Below, piece by piece: positions 1-10,098 of a DNA stretch of 61,079 nt. Position numbers and translations under genes: made by a program. Every line of letters starts with the position of its first letter. The first letter of the stretch is position 1. Below the pieces are notes generated by a model. That model was not told where the DNA came from. It did no database searches and was given only the letters and a program-made list of their open reading frames with translations. The stretch comes from Thermoplasmata archaeon (GTDB lineage Archaea; Thermoplasmatota; Thermoplasmata; Lutacidiplasmatales; UBA184): positions 1 through 61,079 of the forward strand of contig JAKIVR010000005.1 in NCBI GenBank assembly GCA_022750455.1, read 5' to 3'.

Positions 1-2
1 TC

Positions 3-3000
3 AGTGAGCTCACCCAGATCCTGCAGAACCAGCAGACGCCGAGCTCCCCCGAGTTCCAACACTGGTTGACGCACTCCCAAGAGGCGTCGATGTTCGGACC
101 GAACCCGGTGGTGATGCAGAACGCGCTGACCTACTTCCAATCCGAAGGGTTCACGCTGCAGACCCGGGGGATCGCCTCTCTCTCCTTCTCGGGCACGGTC
201 GGCCAGGCCCAGAGCGCGTTCCGAACGGACCTGGTGAACGTCCACTTCCCGAACGGCTCCTTCGGGTCCCTCGACGCCCAACCGCTCTCCCTCCCCGGCG
301 CCCTCGCCCCGTACGTCCAGACCGTCAACGGCGTCGCGGAGACGAGCGTCAACCAGTACGAGATGATCCAGCTCCCGACGGACATCGCCCCGGTGGTCGG
401 TGGTGGCCCGTCGTCGCAGACCGGCTACGCGCAGACGAACCTCTCCGACCTCTACAACTTCACCAACCACGCCTTCGGGTGGACCTCGTACTACACGGAG
501 GGCCCGAAGGGCGAGCAGGTGAAGGTGAACTCGCAGCTCATCACGCCGGGCGGGATCAGCTACGCGTACGACGCCCTCCCCTTGCTCAACGCCGGCTACA
601 ACGGCGACTCCACGGGCACTCCGATCACCATCGCCATCGTGATGGGCCTCGGCCTGAACCCGGGGGATTTCTCCGAGTACGCCCAGCAGGTCTGGAACAA
701 TCCGAACCAGATTCTCGACCGGCTCACCGCCCTCCCCGTCGATGGGGCGTACGGATTGAACGGCACGAAGTACTACACCGACGGAACCTCCGGGGAGATG
801 GCCCTCGATATCGAGTACTCGAGCACCATGGCTCCCGCGGCCCACATCGACGCGGTGTATGGCCAGGGCGGGCTCGACACGAAGACGCTCGATGACGATT
901 ACGCGAAGCTCTGGAGCCTCGCCAAGGCGCCGAACATCATCTCGAACTCCTGGGGCGGGGGCGAGGACTACAACAACCTTTACGGGCCGAACTGGGAGAA
1001 CTTCCAGACGATGAACAACTACATCATGCTCCTGACGGCGATGGGATCGACCGTCCTCGCCTCCTCCGGGGACGGGGGCGGATTCGACCTCGGCGACGGG
1101 GTGCTGACCGCCTCCTATCCGGCCGCCGACCCGTACGTGGTCTCGGTCGACGGCGCCCGGACGGTGCTCGCGGGACCGGACGGACTGCCGTACACCCCGG
1201 TCCCGAGCCTCGGCGCCGTGAACGTGAGCCTCTCCGGCCCCAACGGGCCGAACAACTTCGTCATGCGCGTCGGCACGGCGACCCAGGTGATCAACGAGTC
1301 GTACTGGTACAGCCCCTACTCGAACTACTCCCTTCTCCGGGCGGCCCCGTTCGCGGCCGGCGGGTTCGGGACGAGCAGCTGGTTCAATCAGAGCTGGTGG
1401 GAGCATGGCCAGACGATGCCCAACGTCGGGCGCGAGCTCGGGAGCACGGTCGCGGCCGAGGGCGACTTCAACGAGTCGATCTACTTCGATGGGGCGTGGG
1501 AGTTCAACTACGGCGGGACGAGCTTCGCGTGTCCGACGGCCGCCGGGGAGCTCGCTCTCGTCGAGGATTATCTGGCGGCCCACGGCCACAGCTCGTACCT
1601 CGGGAACGGCAACATCGTCACCGCGACGATCGGCAATGCCTGGTGGAACGGCAACCTCACCCTCGACCCGTACATCGACATCACCAACGGGACCAGCTAC
1701 TGGGCGAACCAGGGCGAGGTCAACGGCTGGTCGTGGACCCCCGGACAGGTCTTCCCGTACAACGGCACCACCCCGACCTACGGCGACACCCACCGCGGGT
1801 GGAACTTCCCTGACGGCTGGGGCATCATCAACGCCTACAACTTTGCGGTCGACCTGAACGCGATGGAGTCGATGCCCGGCAGCTTCGCCTCGATGAACTC
1901 GGCCGGGTCGACGTACGATCCGTCGGTCTGGGGGAATCTTGCGACGAACGGCAGCTACACGCTCCACGTCAACTCGACCTCGGCGATCGATCTCCTCTCG
2001 CCCCGCGTCACCGTCCTCTTCTGGAACGCCTCGGGCGTGGAGACGGCGTCCGTGCCCACGCTGACATCGGACGGGACCGGATACACGTTCTCTCTCGACA
2101 CCACCGGATTCAACAGCGCGGGCTACGTCGTCTTCGAATTCGGGGACTCGACCAATTCGACCCTCGGATTTGCCTATTCCTGGATCGCCCCGTTCATCCC
2201 GAAGGACGAAACGCTCTCGGTCACGGTCGTCGACCCCGCGAGCGGGGTCATCCCGGGCGGAACGCCCGTGTTCAACGCGGCGCTCGGCCAGGACCCGTTC
2301 GTCTACGGCTACCCCGATGACCCTCTGCCCGCCGGGATCTTCCAGGACACGGTCACGGTGCTGGTCACTTACAATGGCGTCCCCGTCTACGACGTCCCCG
2401 TCACCGCCACCATCCCCTCGTACCAGGACATCGCTTGGCAAGGCTCGGAATCGTCGAACCTGACGGGATGGGGCCAGACAGCGGGGGCGGCGACCGTCAC
2501 CAACGAGATGTCGTCGAGCCTGACGAACGTGAGCGGTGAGGCGTTGATCTATACCACCAACGTCAACCGGCCGACGACGTACACCCTCACCGCGTCGTAC
2601 GCGGGACAGGTCGCCCACACGACGTTCCAGGACGTCCCACCGCCCAACATCGCGCCCATCGACAACGACGGCGGCAACTGGTCCGAGTTCGACTGGATCG
2701 ACTTCCAGTCGTGGGAGTACCGGGACGAATTCACGGCGAATCAGCTGGCGTACAACGCCGAGAACCAGTCCGACTACTACTCGGAGATCTACGCGTGGCA
2801 GGGCGAGGACCTGACGGTCAAGGTCACGAACTCCACCGGGGCCAATGTGCCGGACGGCACCAAGGTGTGGCTCGGTACGCTCGACACGGGCCGCCAGACG
2901 GAGTTCAACCTCTATTCGGCGTCGGGAGGCATCTTGGGCATCACCAACACTTCGGGGACGAACTCCTCGACGGGCGCGAATGGGGATCCCGCGGGAGAGG

Positions 3001-4577
3001 CGACCGTCTACGTCCCGGACAACATCACCCCGACCGTCGACGGGGTCACCCAGGTCGGCCCATATCCCGAGACCGCCGTCGAGTATCCGTTGGAGTTCCT
3101 CTCCGTCGATCTCGCGGGACAGCAGAACCGGACCTCGAGCCGGAACGAGCCGTGTTTCCCGTATCCTTTCCCCTTCCAGGCGCCCGTGGCGCTCACCAAC
3201 TGCGTCTACAACAACTCGTATCAGAGGAACTACTCCTCCGCGGCGTTGGCCGTGCTTCCGGACCCGGTGACCGCGTACACCCAGACCCAGGCCGGGAGCC
3301 CGCAGGACTTCTTCCGGACCGGTTCCAACATCTCCTGGGAGGTCAACGTGACCCTACCGGATCTCGACCCGTTCGCCGGCCAGTTCTGGATCGGCTGGGA
3401 GTGGCCCGCCGGCCTCGAGCATATCGTCAATGAGACGGGGTACGTCGATTGTCCCAACAACGATTATGCCAATTGCGCGCCGGCTGGATATCTGACGGTC
3501 GACGCCAATGACAATCAGGCGTACGACGAGTTCGGGAACCTGACCGGCGTCTACACCCCGGGGATCCACACCCTCGAGGTCGTCGTGCGGGACTCTATGG
3601 GGCACGTCTTCACCGCGCGCCACGTCTTCATCATCGGCCAGATCGCGCTCACGGACCTACCGGCCTCGCAGGTGTACACCCCGATCCCGTTCAACCTGAC
3701 CTGGACCCTCAACATCCCCTCGACCCAGGTCTCCAACAAGACGTTCAACGAGTCGCTCGAGATCAGCTACGTGACCAACGTCTTCGTCGACGGCTCGCTC
3801 CAGGGATGCGGTGGGTTCGGCCGACTACGCTGCCCGCAGGTGGTGAACCTCTCGATCCCCGTCCGTCCCGGAGAGACCAACTACACCCAGAACGTGAATC
3901 GGTCGACGTTAGAGCACAACGGGTTCTACTCCGGGGGTACGGACATACCTCCGGGTCAGTACCAGATCCTCGTCTGGCTGAACGCGAACCACAGCGGTTC
4001 GATCTCCCAGGAGGCAGTGACGTACCTGGTGTTCGACCCGCTCGCCGCGGAGATCACCGGACCGTCCGCGAACGCCGTCGTGCCGTTAGGCAACGTGACG
4101 TTATCGTACTCGTACACGGGGCAGTACATCTCGAACGCCCAGCTCTTCGTCTATGCCCAATCGAACCCGACGTCGGCGGTGTTCGAGTCGTCGATCTACT
4201 CGCCGGGCACGGGGATCCGCGGCGGCGGGGTGAGCTGGACGGCGGTGACGCCCGGGGCGTATCGGGTGGCGCTAGGTCTCTCCACCCCGTACGGGAACAG
4301 CTCGATCTCCGAATGGATCAACGTCTCCATGACGAGCCCGTACGTCTGGCTCAACCTGACCCCGGTCGGGGCGCTGGGCGGACTCTCCCCACCGACCGCG
4401 GCGGCGAGCCTCGCCATCGTCGGGGCCCTCGTGGGCCTGACGCTGGGGTACTTCGTGGTCAATCCGAGCCGGCAGAAGGTGCCGTCCGACCGCAAGCTGC
4501 CGACCCCGTCGGACCAGCCCGTACCGTCGAAGTCCCCCGGGACTCCGACCCCGACGTCCACGCCGAGCTCCGGTTGA
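3..4577 (+). CDS. S53 family (sedolisin/pseudomonalisin-like) secreted peptidase with long beta-rich C-terminal extension and C-terminal TM; 5' end lies outside the window
   Basis: The frame stays open upstream of the listed start (SELTQILQNQQTPSSPEFQHWLTHSQEASMFGP, typical S53 prodomain), so the ORF start at 66 (TTG) is internal. GEMALDIE (E-x3-D), SSGDGG and GGTSFACP catalytic motifs are present. C-terminal TM AAASLAIVGALVGLTLGYFVV is followed by a Pro/Ser/Thr tail. Confidence 0.9.
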   Translation, partial: SELTQILQNQQTPSSPEFQHWLTHSQEASMFGPNPVVMQNALTYFQSEGFTLQTRGIASLSFSGTVGQAQSAFRTDLVNVHFPNGSFGSLDAQPLSLPGALAPYVQTVNGVAETSVNQYEMIQLPTDIAPVVGGGPSSQTGYAQTNLSDLYNFTNHAFGWTSYYTEGPKGEQVKVNSQLITPGGISYAYDALPLLNAGYNGDSTGTPITIAIVMGLGLNPGDFSEYAQQVWNNPNQILDRLTALPVDGAYGLNGTKYYTDGTSGEMALDIEYSSTMAPAAHIDAVYGQGGLDTKTLDDDYAKLWSLAKAPNIISNSWGGGEDYNNLYGPNWENFQTMNNYIMLLTAMGSTVLASSGDGGGFDLGDGVLTASYPAADPYVVSVDGARTVLAGPDGLPYTPVPSLGAVNVSLSGPNGPNNFVMRVGTATQVINESYWYSPYSNYSLLRAAPFAAGGFGTSSWFNQSWWEHGQTMPNVGRELGSTVAAEGDFNESIYFDGAWEFNYGGTSFACPTAAGELALVEDYLAAHGHSSYLGNGNIVTATIGNAWWNGNLTLDPYIDITNGTSYWANQGEVNGWSWTPGQVFPYNGTTPTYGDTHRGWNFPDGWGIINAYNFAVDLNAMESMPGSFASMNSAGSTYDPSVWGNLATNGSYTLHVNSTSAIDLLSPRVTVLFWNASGVETASVPTLTSDGTGYTFSLDTTGFNSAGYVVFEFGDSTNSTLGFAYSWIAPFIPKDETLSVTVVDPASGVIPGGTPVFNAALGQDPFVYGYPDDPLPAGIFQDTVTVLVTYNGVPVYDVPVTATIPSYQDIAWQGSESSNLTGWGQTAGAATVTNEMSSSLTNVSGEALIYTTNVNRPTTYTLTASYAGQVAHTTFQDVPPPNIAPIDNDGGNWSEFDWIDFQSWEYRDEFTANQLAYNAENQSDYYSEIYAWQGEDLTVKVTNSTGANVPDGTKVWLGTLDTGRQTEFNLYSASGGILGITNTSGTNSSTGANGDPAGEATVYVPDNITPTVDGVTQVGPYPETAVEYPLEFLSVDLAGQQNRTSSRNEPCFPYPFPFQAPVALTNCVYNNSYQRNYSSAALAVLPDPVTAYTQTQAGSPQDFFRTGSNISWEVNVTLPDLDPFAGQFWIGWEWPAGLEHIVNETGYVDCPNNDYANCAPAGYLTVDANDNQAYDEFGNLTGVYTPGIHTLEVVVRDSMGHVFTARHVFIIGQIALTDLPASQVYTPIPFNLTWTLNIPSTQVSNKTFNESLEISYVTNVFVDGSLQGCGGFGRLRCPQVVNLSIPVRPGETNYTQNVNRSTLEHNGFYSGGTDIPPGQYQILVWLNANHSGSISQEAVTYLVFDPLAAEITGPSANAVVPLGNVTLSYSYTGQYISNAQLFVYAQSNPTSAVFESSIYSPGTGIRGGGVSWTAVTPGAYRVALGLSTPYGNSSISEWINVSMTSPYVWLNLTPVGALGGLSPPTAAASLAIVGALVGLTLGYFVVNPSRQKVPSDRKLPTPSDQPVPSKSPGTPTPTSTPSSG

Positions 4578-4602
4578 GCTGGGACGTCGGACCGCGGTCG
4601 GT

Positions 4603-5832
4603 CTAGGCGAACCGTAGCTTCGGGTAGTTCCGTCGCCAGGCGAGCACTTCGGCACCGACCCGCTCCCCCCGGACACCCGATCGGAGGAGCAGTTCGGCGA
4701 GCCGCGGCATCTCCGTCGGGGTGAGCCCGAGCCGGGCGATCTCGGCGGTCCCGAGCCGACCCACGAGATCGGTGATGAGGCGGCTTCGCTCCCACCGTCG
4801 GCCGATCGCCCCTGGTCCGAGGCCGGACGCGGCGCGGAGCCGGGGGAGGTCGATCACGAGCTGGTGGGATTCGGTGAAGTCCCGCTCCGCGGCGAGCAGC
4901 GGGAGCCCGCCGGGTGCGAGCGCGGCGCCGAGCGCCCGGGCATTGGAGATCGTCGTCTGCGCGTACTCGGGCCCGACCCGCTCCATCTCGAGCAGCGTCT
5001 GGCCGAGCGCCGCGATCCGGTGCCAGTGCGCGTTGTCGAAGACGCGCCAGACGAGCGCCGGGGCGATCTGGGCGAAGAGGTCCTCCCGGTTCGTCACCAA
5101 CAGACCGCCCTGGGGGCCCGGGAACGTCTTGTGCGTGCTGCCGAACATCACGTCCGCGCCCTCACGCAGCGGGTCCTGGAAGGTGCCGCCCGCGATCAGC
5201 CCGAGCACGTGGGAAGCGTCGTACAGCACGAGGGCGCCCGCCGCGTGGGCCTCCTCGGCGATCTCGCGGAGCGGGTACGGGAACAGCACCACGCTCTGTC
5301 CGAGAAGGACGGCCGCCGGCCGCTCCCGCCGGATCTCGACGGCGACCTCGGCCGGGTCCAGGATCTCGGCCGGCGATCGGACGGGCAACGGACGCATCAC
5401 ATAGTCGAGCACCGCGTGGAGGTACCCCGGCCCGTAGCCGTCGTAGCCTCCCGCCTCGGCGGGAACGGCCAGGAACTTGGAGCCGCGGGGCAACAGCGGT
5501 ACTAGGGCGCTCATCGCCGCGATGTGACCGGAGAGGGGGCGGGTCGTCGCCCACTTCGCCCGGAACACCCGGGCCGCCGCGGCGTCGGCGAGCGCCTCGA
5601 TCTCATCGGTGTAGCGGGTGCCCCCGTACGCGTTGTCCACGGTCTCGCCGTTGACCTGATGGGGTCCGGGCAGCGTATACCGCCCTGCGAGGTCGGAGGC
5701 GAGCAGACGTCGCGCCGCGGGAGAGACGGCGTTCTCGCTCGGCAAGAGGTTGAAGACTTCCCGACCGCGCCAGCGGTCGTGGGCGCGGACGAGCGCGGCG
5801 AGGTGGCGCTCGGACTCAGTGGCTCCCGGCAT
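4603..5832 (-). CDS. glyA: Serine hydroxymethyltransferase-like PLP enzyme
   Basis: FNLLPSENAVSPAARRLLASDLAGRY, YGGTRYTDEIE and FGSTHKTFPGPQGG PLP-lysine motif. Confidence 0.85.
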   Translation of the reverse strand: MPGATESERHLAALVRAHDRWRGREVFNLLPSENAVSPAARRLLASDLAGRYTLPGPHQVNGETVDNAYGGTRYTDEIEALADAAAARVFRAKWATTRPLSGHIAAMSALVPLLPRGSKFLAVPAEAGGYDGYGPGYLHAVLDYVMRPLPVRSPAEILDPAEVAVEIRRERPAAVLLGQSVVLFPYPLREIAEEAHAAGALVLYDASHVLGLIAGGTFQDPLREGADVMFGSTHKTFPGPQGGLLVTNREDLFAQIAPALVWRVFDNAHWHRIAALGQTLLEMERVGPEYAQTTISNARALGAALAPGGLPLLAAERDFTESHQLVIDLPRLRAASGLGPGAIGRRWERSRLITDLVGRLGTAEIARLGLTPTEMPRLAELLLRSGVRGERVGAEVLAWRRNYPKLRFA

Positions 5833-6430
5833 GGTGTCCGCCGGGGGCGCGCGCCTTCAGGGGCGCGTGCAGGGTCCCGTAGCTGTGGCTCATCTTGCGG
5901 GTCTCCGTGGCGCCGCATCGGGGGCAGTGGAGTCCCCGATCCCCCCCGGCGAGGATCCCGTGGCAGCTGTGGCAACGGGCCGCGACGACGCCGAGCGAGG
6001 CGGGCGCGGTGGTGAGCTTGACCGTCGGTTGGGCCTGGAGCACCTTGGCGAGGACGATGTCGCCGGTCGAGAACGCCTCGTTGAGGGAGTCGGTGTACCC
6101 CTCCTTGGCCTTGGAGATGTGGATCGTCGCTTCGGGCGTCCCCGGGACCGCCCGGTTCGTGGACGCGTCGGACAGGAGCGTGACGATCGCCATCTGGCTC
6201 TTCAGCTCGTCCACCCGGGCGTACACGAGGTCGCCCTCCCCGAGATGGGGGATGGCGTGGACGGCCCGGACCGAGACCGAGCGGTCGTTGGCGTCGACGT
6301 GGGTACTTCCGAGAAGGGCGGCGTAGACCCGGCCCTGCTCTTCGTAGGTGCCGTGGCCCGGGACGAACTCTTCGGCGGTGCCCAGCAACTCGCCTGGCAG
6401 GACCAGGCGGCTCGCGTGCGATGCAGTCAT
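5816..6430 (-). CDS. csl4: Exosome complex RNA-binding protein Csl4
   Basis: LVLPGELLGTAEEFVPGHGTYEEQGRVYA, S1-like domain, C-terminal zinc ribbon CHSCHG...CPRCG; start overlaps the upstream stop (ATGA). Confidence 0.88.
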   Translation of the reverse strand: MTASHASRLVLPGELLGTAEEFVPGHGTYEEQGRVYAALLGSTHVDANDRSVSVRAVHAIPHLGEGDLVYARVDELKSQMAIVTLLSDASTNRAVPGTPEATIHISKAKEGYTDSLNEAFSTGDIVLAKVLQAQPTVKLTTAPASLGVVAARCHSCHGILAGGDRGLHCPRCGATETRKMSHSYGTLHAPLKARAPGGHHAGSH

Positions 6431-7026
6431 GGTGTGTTCGGCTTCGGCGTCACGATCCACAGGTCCACTTCGAGCTCCACCCGCGCCTTCCGATGGTGCG
6501 GAAGGGTCGCCGGGAGGGGCCAGTGAACCGGGATCGTCTCGTCGATGCCTCCACCCGAGTCGACCGTCAGACGGGCTATAAAGGTTCGGGAGTCGGAGAG
6601 GGCGAACGCGTAGATCCGACGGTGGGCGACGCGGAACGCGGTGGCCCAGAACGGCCGGTCCGCATGTCGGAACTGGGCCCCGAACGGGGCGTTCATGAGG
6701 ACCGAGTCGACGGGCTCGTCGAACAGCTCGACCGAGCCCTCCATCACCTCCAGCTTCACGTCCGTGGCGGCCGCGTTCTGGCGCAACACGTCCACCACCT
6801 CGGGATCGATCTCGACGGCGTGGACCGGTCGGGCGCCGGAGAGGGCGGCGCCGATCGCCAGGATCCCGGGGCCGGCCCCGAGGTCCGCGACGGACCGTCC
6901 CCGGAGGTCGCCCCGCCGATCGGCCTCGGTGAGCAGCCGAATGGCGAGCTCGGAAGGGGTGGACAACTGCTCCCGCCGGGCGGAGGGATGGGGGAACCCC
7001 TGCAGCTCGTGGAGCTGGGCGCCCAA
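6427..7026 (-). CDS. METTL5-like N6-adenine RNA methyltransferase
   Basis: LHELQGFPHPSARREQLSTPSELA, VADLGAGPGILAIGA SAM motif, NAPFG (variant of NPPF). Confidence 0.8.
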   Translation of the reverse strand: MGAQLHELQGFPHPSARREQLSTPSELAIRLLTEADRRGDLRGRSVADLGAGPGILAIGAALSGARPVHAVEIDPEVVDVLRQNAAATDVKLEVMEGSVELFDEPVDSVLMNAPFGAQFRHADRPFWATAFRVAHRRIYAFALSDSRTFIARLTVDSGGGIDETIPVHWPLPATLPHHRKARVELEVDLWIVTPKPNTP

Positions 7027-7076
7027 CGTCGCCCGACGGAGGGTCGGCGCGGCAGCTTCGCGGCGCCCCGGGGCGA

Positions 7077-7192
7077 TGCGGGGAGCCGGATTTGAACCGG
7101 CGGACGCCTTACGCGACAGGATCTCTCACGGCGGCCGGACGAGCCGGCGCCGGTTTAAGTCCTGCGCCGTTGCCAGGCTTGGCTATCCCCGC
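7077..7192 (-). tRNA. tRNA-Leu(UAA) with predicted 31-nt intron (7123..7153) at anticodon position 37/38
   Basis: Perfect acceptor stem GCGGGGA/TCCCCGC, anticodon stem CAGGA/TCCTG, loop CTTAAA|A, 15-nt long variable arm, T-arm GCCGG-TTCAAAT-CCGGC, discriminator A; CCA not encoded. Confidence 0.93.
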
Positions 7193-7195
7193 GTG

Positions 7196-7492
7196 TTACC
7201 GGGCCGGGGCGGCCACGGCTTCAGCCTGCGGTGGGTGGGCCGGTGCCTTCTTCATCGAGACGCGTCGGGGGAAGAACCGAAGGATCACGACATCGTTGAC
7301 CGCGGACACCCAGCGATACGGGACATTGATCGGTTTGGACTCCTCGACTAACAGGCCGCTCGGCTCCGCCAGGAAGAGACCGTCGATCTTGGCGTTCTCG
7401 ACGTCGACGACAAGGTTCGTGACCTCGCCGAGAAGACGTCCGTCGTTCGTGTACACCTGGCGTCCCAGAAGCTCCGTCGACTCAACCAGCAT
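7196..7492 (-). CDS. PRC-barrel domain protein
   Basis: LLGRQVYTNDGRLLGEVTNLVVDVENAKIDGLFL typical PRC-barrel fold sequence. Confidence 0.8.
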   Translation of the reverse strand: MLVESTELLGRQVYTNDGRLLGEVTNLVVDVENAKIDGLFLAEPSGLLVEESKPINVPYRWVSAVNDVVILRFFPRRVSMKKAPAHPPQAEAVAAPAR

Positions 7493-7562
7493 GACGTGGA
7501 CCTAGCTGCCCGACCGTGGTGCCCCCTTTTAACCGTTGTCACGGAGTCGCAGCGCCGGGACG

Positions 7563-9356
7563 TCAGCCGGCGTCGCCGGGGCCCTCGACCGCGTGGTGCC
7601 GGACCTGGGAGGTGTACAACTTCACCAACTCGTCGGCCGTCGTCGCCTCTTCGGGACCCTTGTCCTCCCGGAAGTTCCCGGTAAAGCGCGGGAAACGGAG
7701 GGCGAACCCGGCGCCGGGACGAACCGCCCCGAACGCCGCCCGGTGGATCGCGCTCAGGCTCAGCTCCGCCCCTCGGACCTCGAGGACGAGACCGGGCCGG
7801 AACCATTGGTCAGGCACGATCGAGGAAGAGACGTTCTTGGGCGATTCCGGGGACCGGAACCGCTCGAGTCGTTTCGGCATCTCCGCGAGCTGCGCATCGT
7901 CGAACCCGCTGCCGGCTTTACAGAAGGTCTCGTACAGGTCGCTCTGCCGGTTGTACGTTGCCAACAGGAACGCTCCGAACGCCCCCGCCCGCCGGCCGCG
8001 GCCGTGGAACGCGCCCACGACGACGCCGTCTATCGAATCGGCGAGAGAGATCGTGTACTCGCGCTTGTACTTGATCCACCAGAACCCCCGGGCCCCGGCG
8101 CGATACCGGCTGCCCGCCGCGAGTGACTTGGCCATGACCCCCTCGCAGCCGTCGGCGATCGATTCGTCGAAGAACGCGGTCGCCTCCTCCACCGATGCGA
8201 CGACGCGCTGGGTCGCGAGCTGGACCCGATCCGTGGGCGCGAGGATCTTCTCCAGACGGTGGCGCCGCGCGGGGAAGTCCAGCTCCGCGCTCTCCTCGTC
8301 GCCGGCCAGGAGCACGTCGAAGAGGAACAGACGGACGGGCACCTCGGCCTGCATCCGCTCCAGGTCGTACTTTCGACCCCGCCGACGGGAGATCTCCTGG
8401 AACGGTTGCAGCTCCCCGGTCTCGGGGGAGACGGAGACACACTCTCCCTCGACGATGGCCGGCCGGGTGGTGATCACCTTCGGCAGCTCCTCGATGAGCT
8501 CCGGGAACTGGGCGCTCATCTCCTCGAGACGACGGGAGAACAGCTTCGCGGGTCCCGTCGCCGGGATGTGGGCCTGGATCCGCAGCCCATCGTACTTGTA
8601 CTCCAGGGCCGCCCCGCCGTCCATCCGCTTCAGCACGTCCACGAGGTCAGGAGATCGCTCCGCCAGCATCGGCCGGATCGGTCGACCGACCTGGAGATGG
8701 ATCCCTTGGAGACCGGGGAGGCCATCCTTCGCCAACGACGTCGCCACGAGCCCGAGATCGCTCGAGACGTTGTACGCGTTCTCGATCGGAAGGCGCGCGG
8801 CCTTGTCCCCCGGAGCAAACGCGTCCGCCAACGAGTCGAGAATCGTCTGGGTGCCGACCCCGAGGCGCAGCTGGCCGAGTACGAGCCGGGTGAGGTACTT
8901 CGCTTCGGACGGGCCGGCGCCCCGGAGCACCTCCGCGAGAAGTTCGATCTTCTTCTTCTGCGACCCGTCCCCGCTCGCCGTGGCGATGGCGAGCAGCGCC
9001 GCGTACACTTCGCGGACGGTGGAGGTGCGTCCGGCCCCCTCGCCTCCCGACGGCCCGCCGGCCGCAAGCTCGGCGGCCGTCGTTCCAAGGTCCCCGCTTT
9101 GCCGGACGTGCTGGGCGACCTTCTCCTCGGGGATCCCGAGCGCGTCGGCCAAGGCTCGCCGCGCGAGCTGACCGGCGACACCCAGCTCGATCCCTTCGAA
9201 CTCCGGCCGCAGGAGCCCCTGGGAGAGGTAGACCGCCTCCGCGATCTCGTCGGGAGGCAGCCGCTGGAACAGCTCGGCCAGGATCTGGCGCATCTCGAGG
9301 CGCTTGGTCGTCGCGGCGAGCTTGTCGTACGTGGCCACGAGCTCAGCGAACTGCAC
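7563..9356 (-). CDS. lig: ATP-dependent DNA ligase (archaeal type)
   Basis: ALEYKYDGLRIQAH adenylation motif, EGVMAKS and WWIKYKREY motifs; likely GTG start (VQFAELVATYDKL). Confidence 0.92.
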   Translation of the reverse strand: MQFAELVATYDKLAATTKRLEMRQILAELFQRLPPDEIAEAVYLSQGLLRPEFEGIELGVAGQLARRALADALGIPEEKVAQHVRQSGDLGTTAAELAAGGPSGGEGAGRTSTVREVYAALLAIATASGDGSQKKKIELLAEVLRGAGPSEAKYLTRLVLGQLRLGVGTQTILDSLADAFAPGDKAARLPIENAYNVSSDLGLVATSLAKDGLPGLQGIHLQVGRPIRPMLAERSPDLVDVLKRMDGGAALEYKYDGLRIQAHIPATGPAKLFSRRLEEMSAQFPELIEELPKVITTRPAIVEGECVSVSPETGELQPFQEISRRRGRKYDLERMQAEVPVRLFLFDVLLAGDEESAELDFPARRHRLEKILAPTDRVQLATQRVVASVEEATAFFDESIADGCEGVMAKSLAAGSRYRAGARGFWWIKYKREYTISLADSIDGVVVGAFHGRGRRAGAFGAFLLATYNRQSDLYETFCKAGSGFDDAQLAEMPKRLERFRSPESPKNVSSSIVPDQWFRPGLVLEVRGAELSLSAIHRAAFGAVRPGAGFALRFPRFTGNFREDKGPEEATTADELVKLYTSQVRHHAVEGPGDAG

Positions 9357-10038
9357 GGTGGGTCGCCTCCTCGAGGGCCCGGCGCAGGGAGGCGAGGTTC
9401 GCCCCGACGTCCCCGCCGGCGAAGGCGGAGTTTCCGCAGACGAGGAACGTCGCGCCGGCTCGGACGACCTCGGGGGCGGTCGTCGCCGTGATCCCTCCAT
9501 CCGCCGAGATGTCGGCGGACGAGCCGATCTCGTCCAGGCGGCGATCGACCTCCGCCATCTTGGGCAGGATGTCGGGAAGGAACTTCTGGCCCGAGAATCC
9601 CGGATGCACGCTCATCACGAGGACCTGATCGAGCCGGTCGATCCACGGAAGGACGCGATCGATCGGAGTGTCGGGCCGCAGGGCCGCCCCGACCTGGGCT
9701 CCCAGCGCGTGGCCCGCCTCGATGGCGCGTCCCATCGACACGTCCGACTCCACGTGGACGACCAGGGTGTCGCCGCCGGCCTCACGGAACACCGGAAGGT
9801 ACTTCTCCGGATCTTGGATCATCAGGTGGATGTCGAGCGGGAGCGTCGTCCTCTCCCGGACCGCGCGGACGAGGGCCGGACCGAAGGAGAGGTTCGGGAC
9901 GAAGTGCCCGTCCATCACGTCGAGATGGAACGCGTCGGCGCCCCCCTTCTCGGCCGCCTCGACCGCAGCGCCCAACGCCCCAAAATCGGCGCTGAGCAGC
10001 GAGGGAGCGAGCCGGATCGCTCGGCGTGGACGGGGCAC
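9343..10038 (-). CDS. rpe: Ribulose-phosphate 3-epimerase
   Basis: RLAPSLLSADF, FHLDVMDGHFVPNLSFG, VMSVHPGFSGQKF, ADGGIT. Confidence 0.92.
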   Translation of the reverse strand: MPRPRRAIRLAPSLLSADFGALGAAVEAAEKGGADAFHLDVMDGHFVPNLSFGPALVRAVRERTTLPLDIHLMIQDPEKYLPVFREAGGDTLVVHVESDVSMGRAIEAGHALGAQVGAALRPDTPIDRVLPWIDRLDQVLVMSVHPGFSGQKFLPDILPKMAEVDRRLDEIGSSADISADGGITATTAPEVVRAGATFLVCGNSAFAGGDVGANLASLRRALEEATHRAVR

Positions 10039-10098
10039 GACCGGCCGACCGCGGCTGGATATATTACGGACCCGCGCCCGGAGGGCTCTCCGGGCCGG

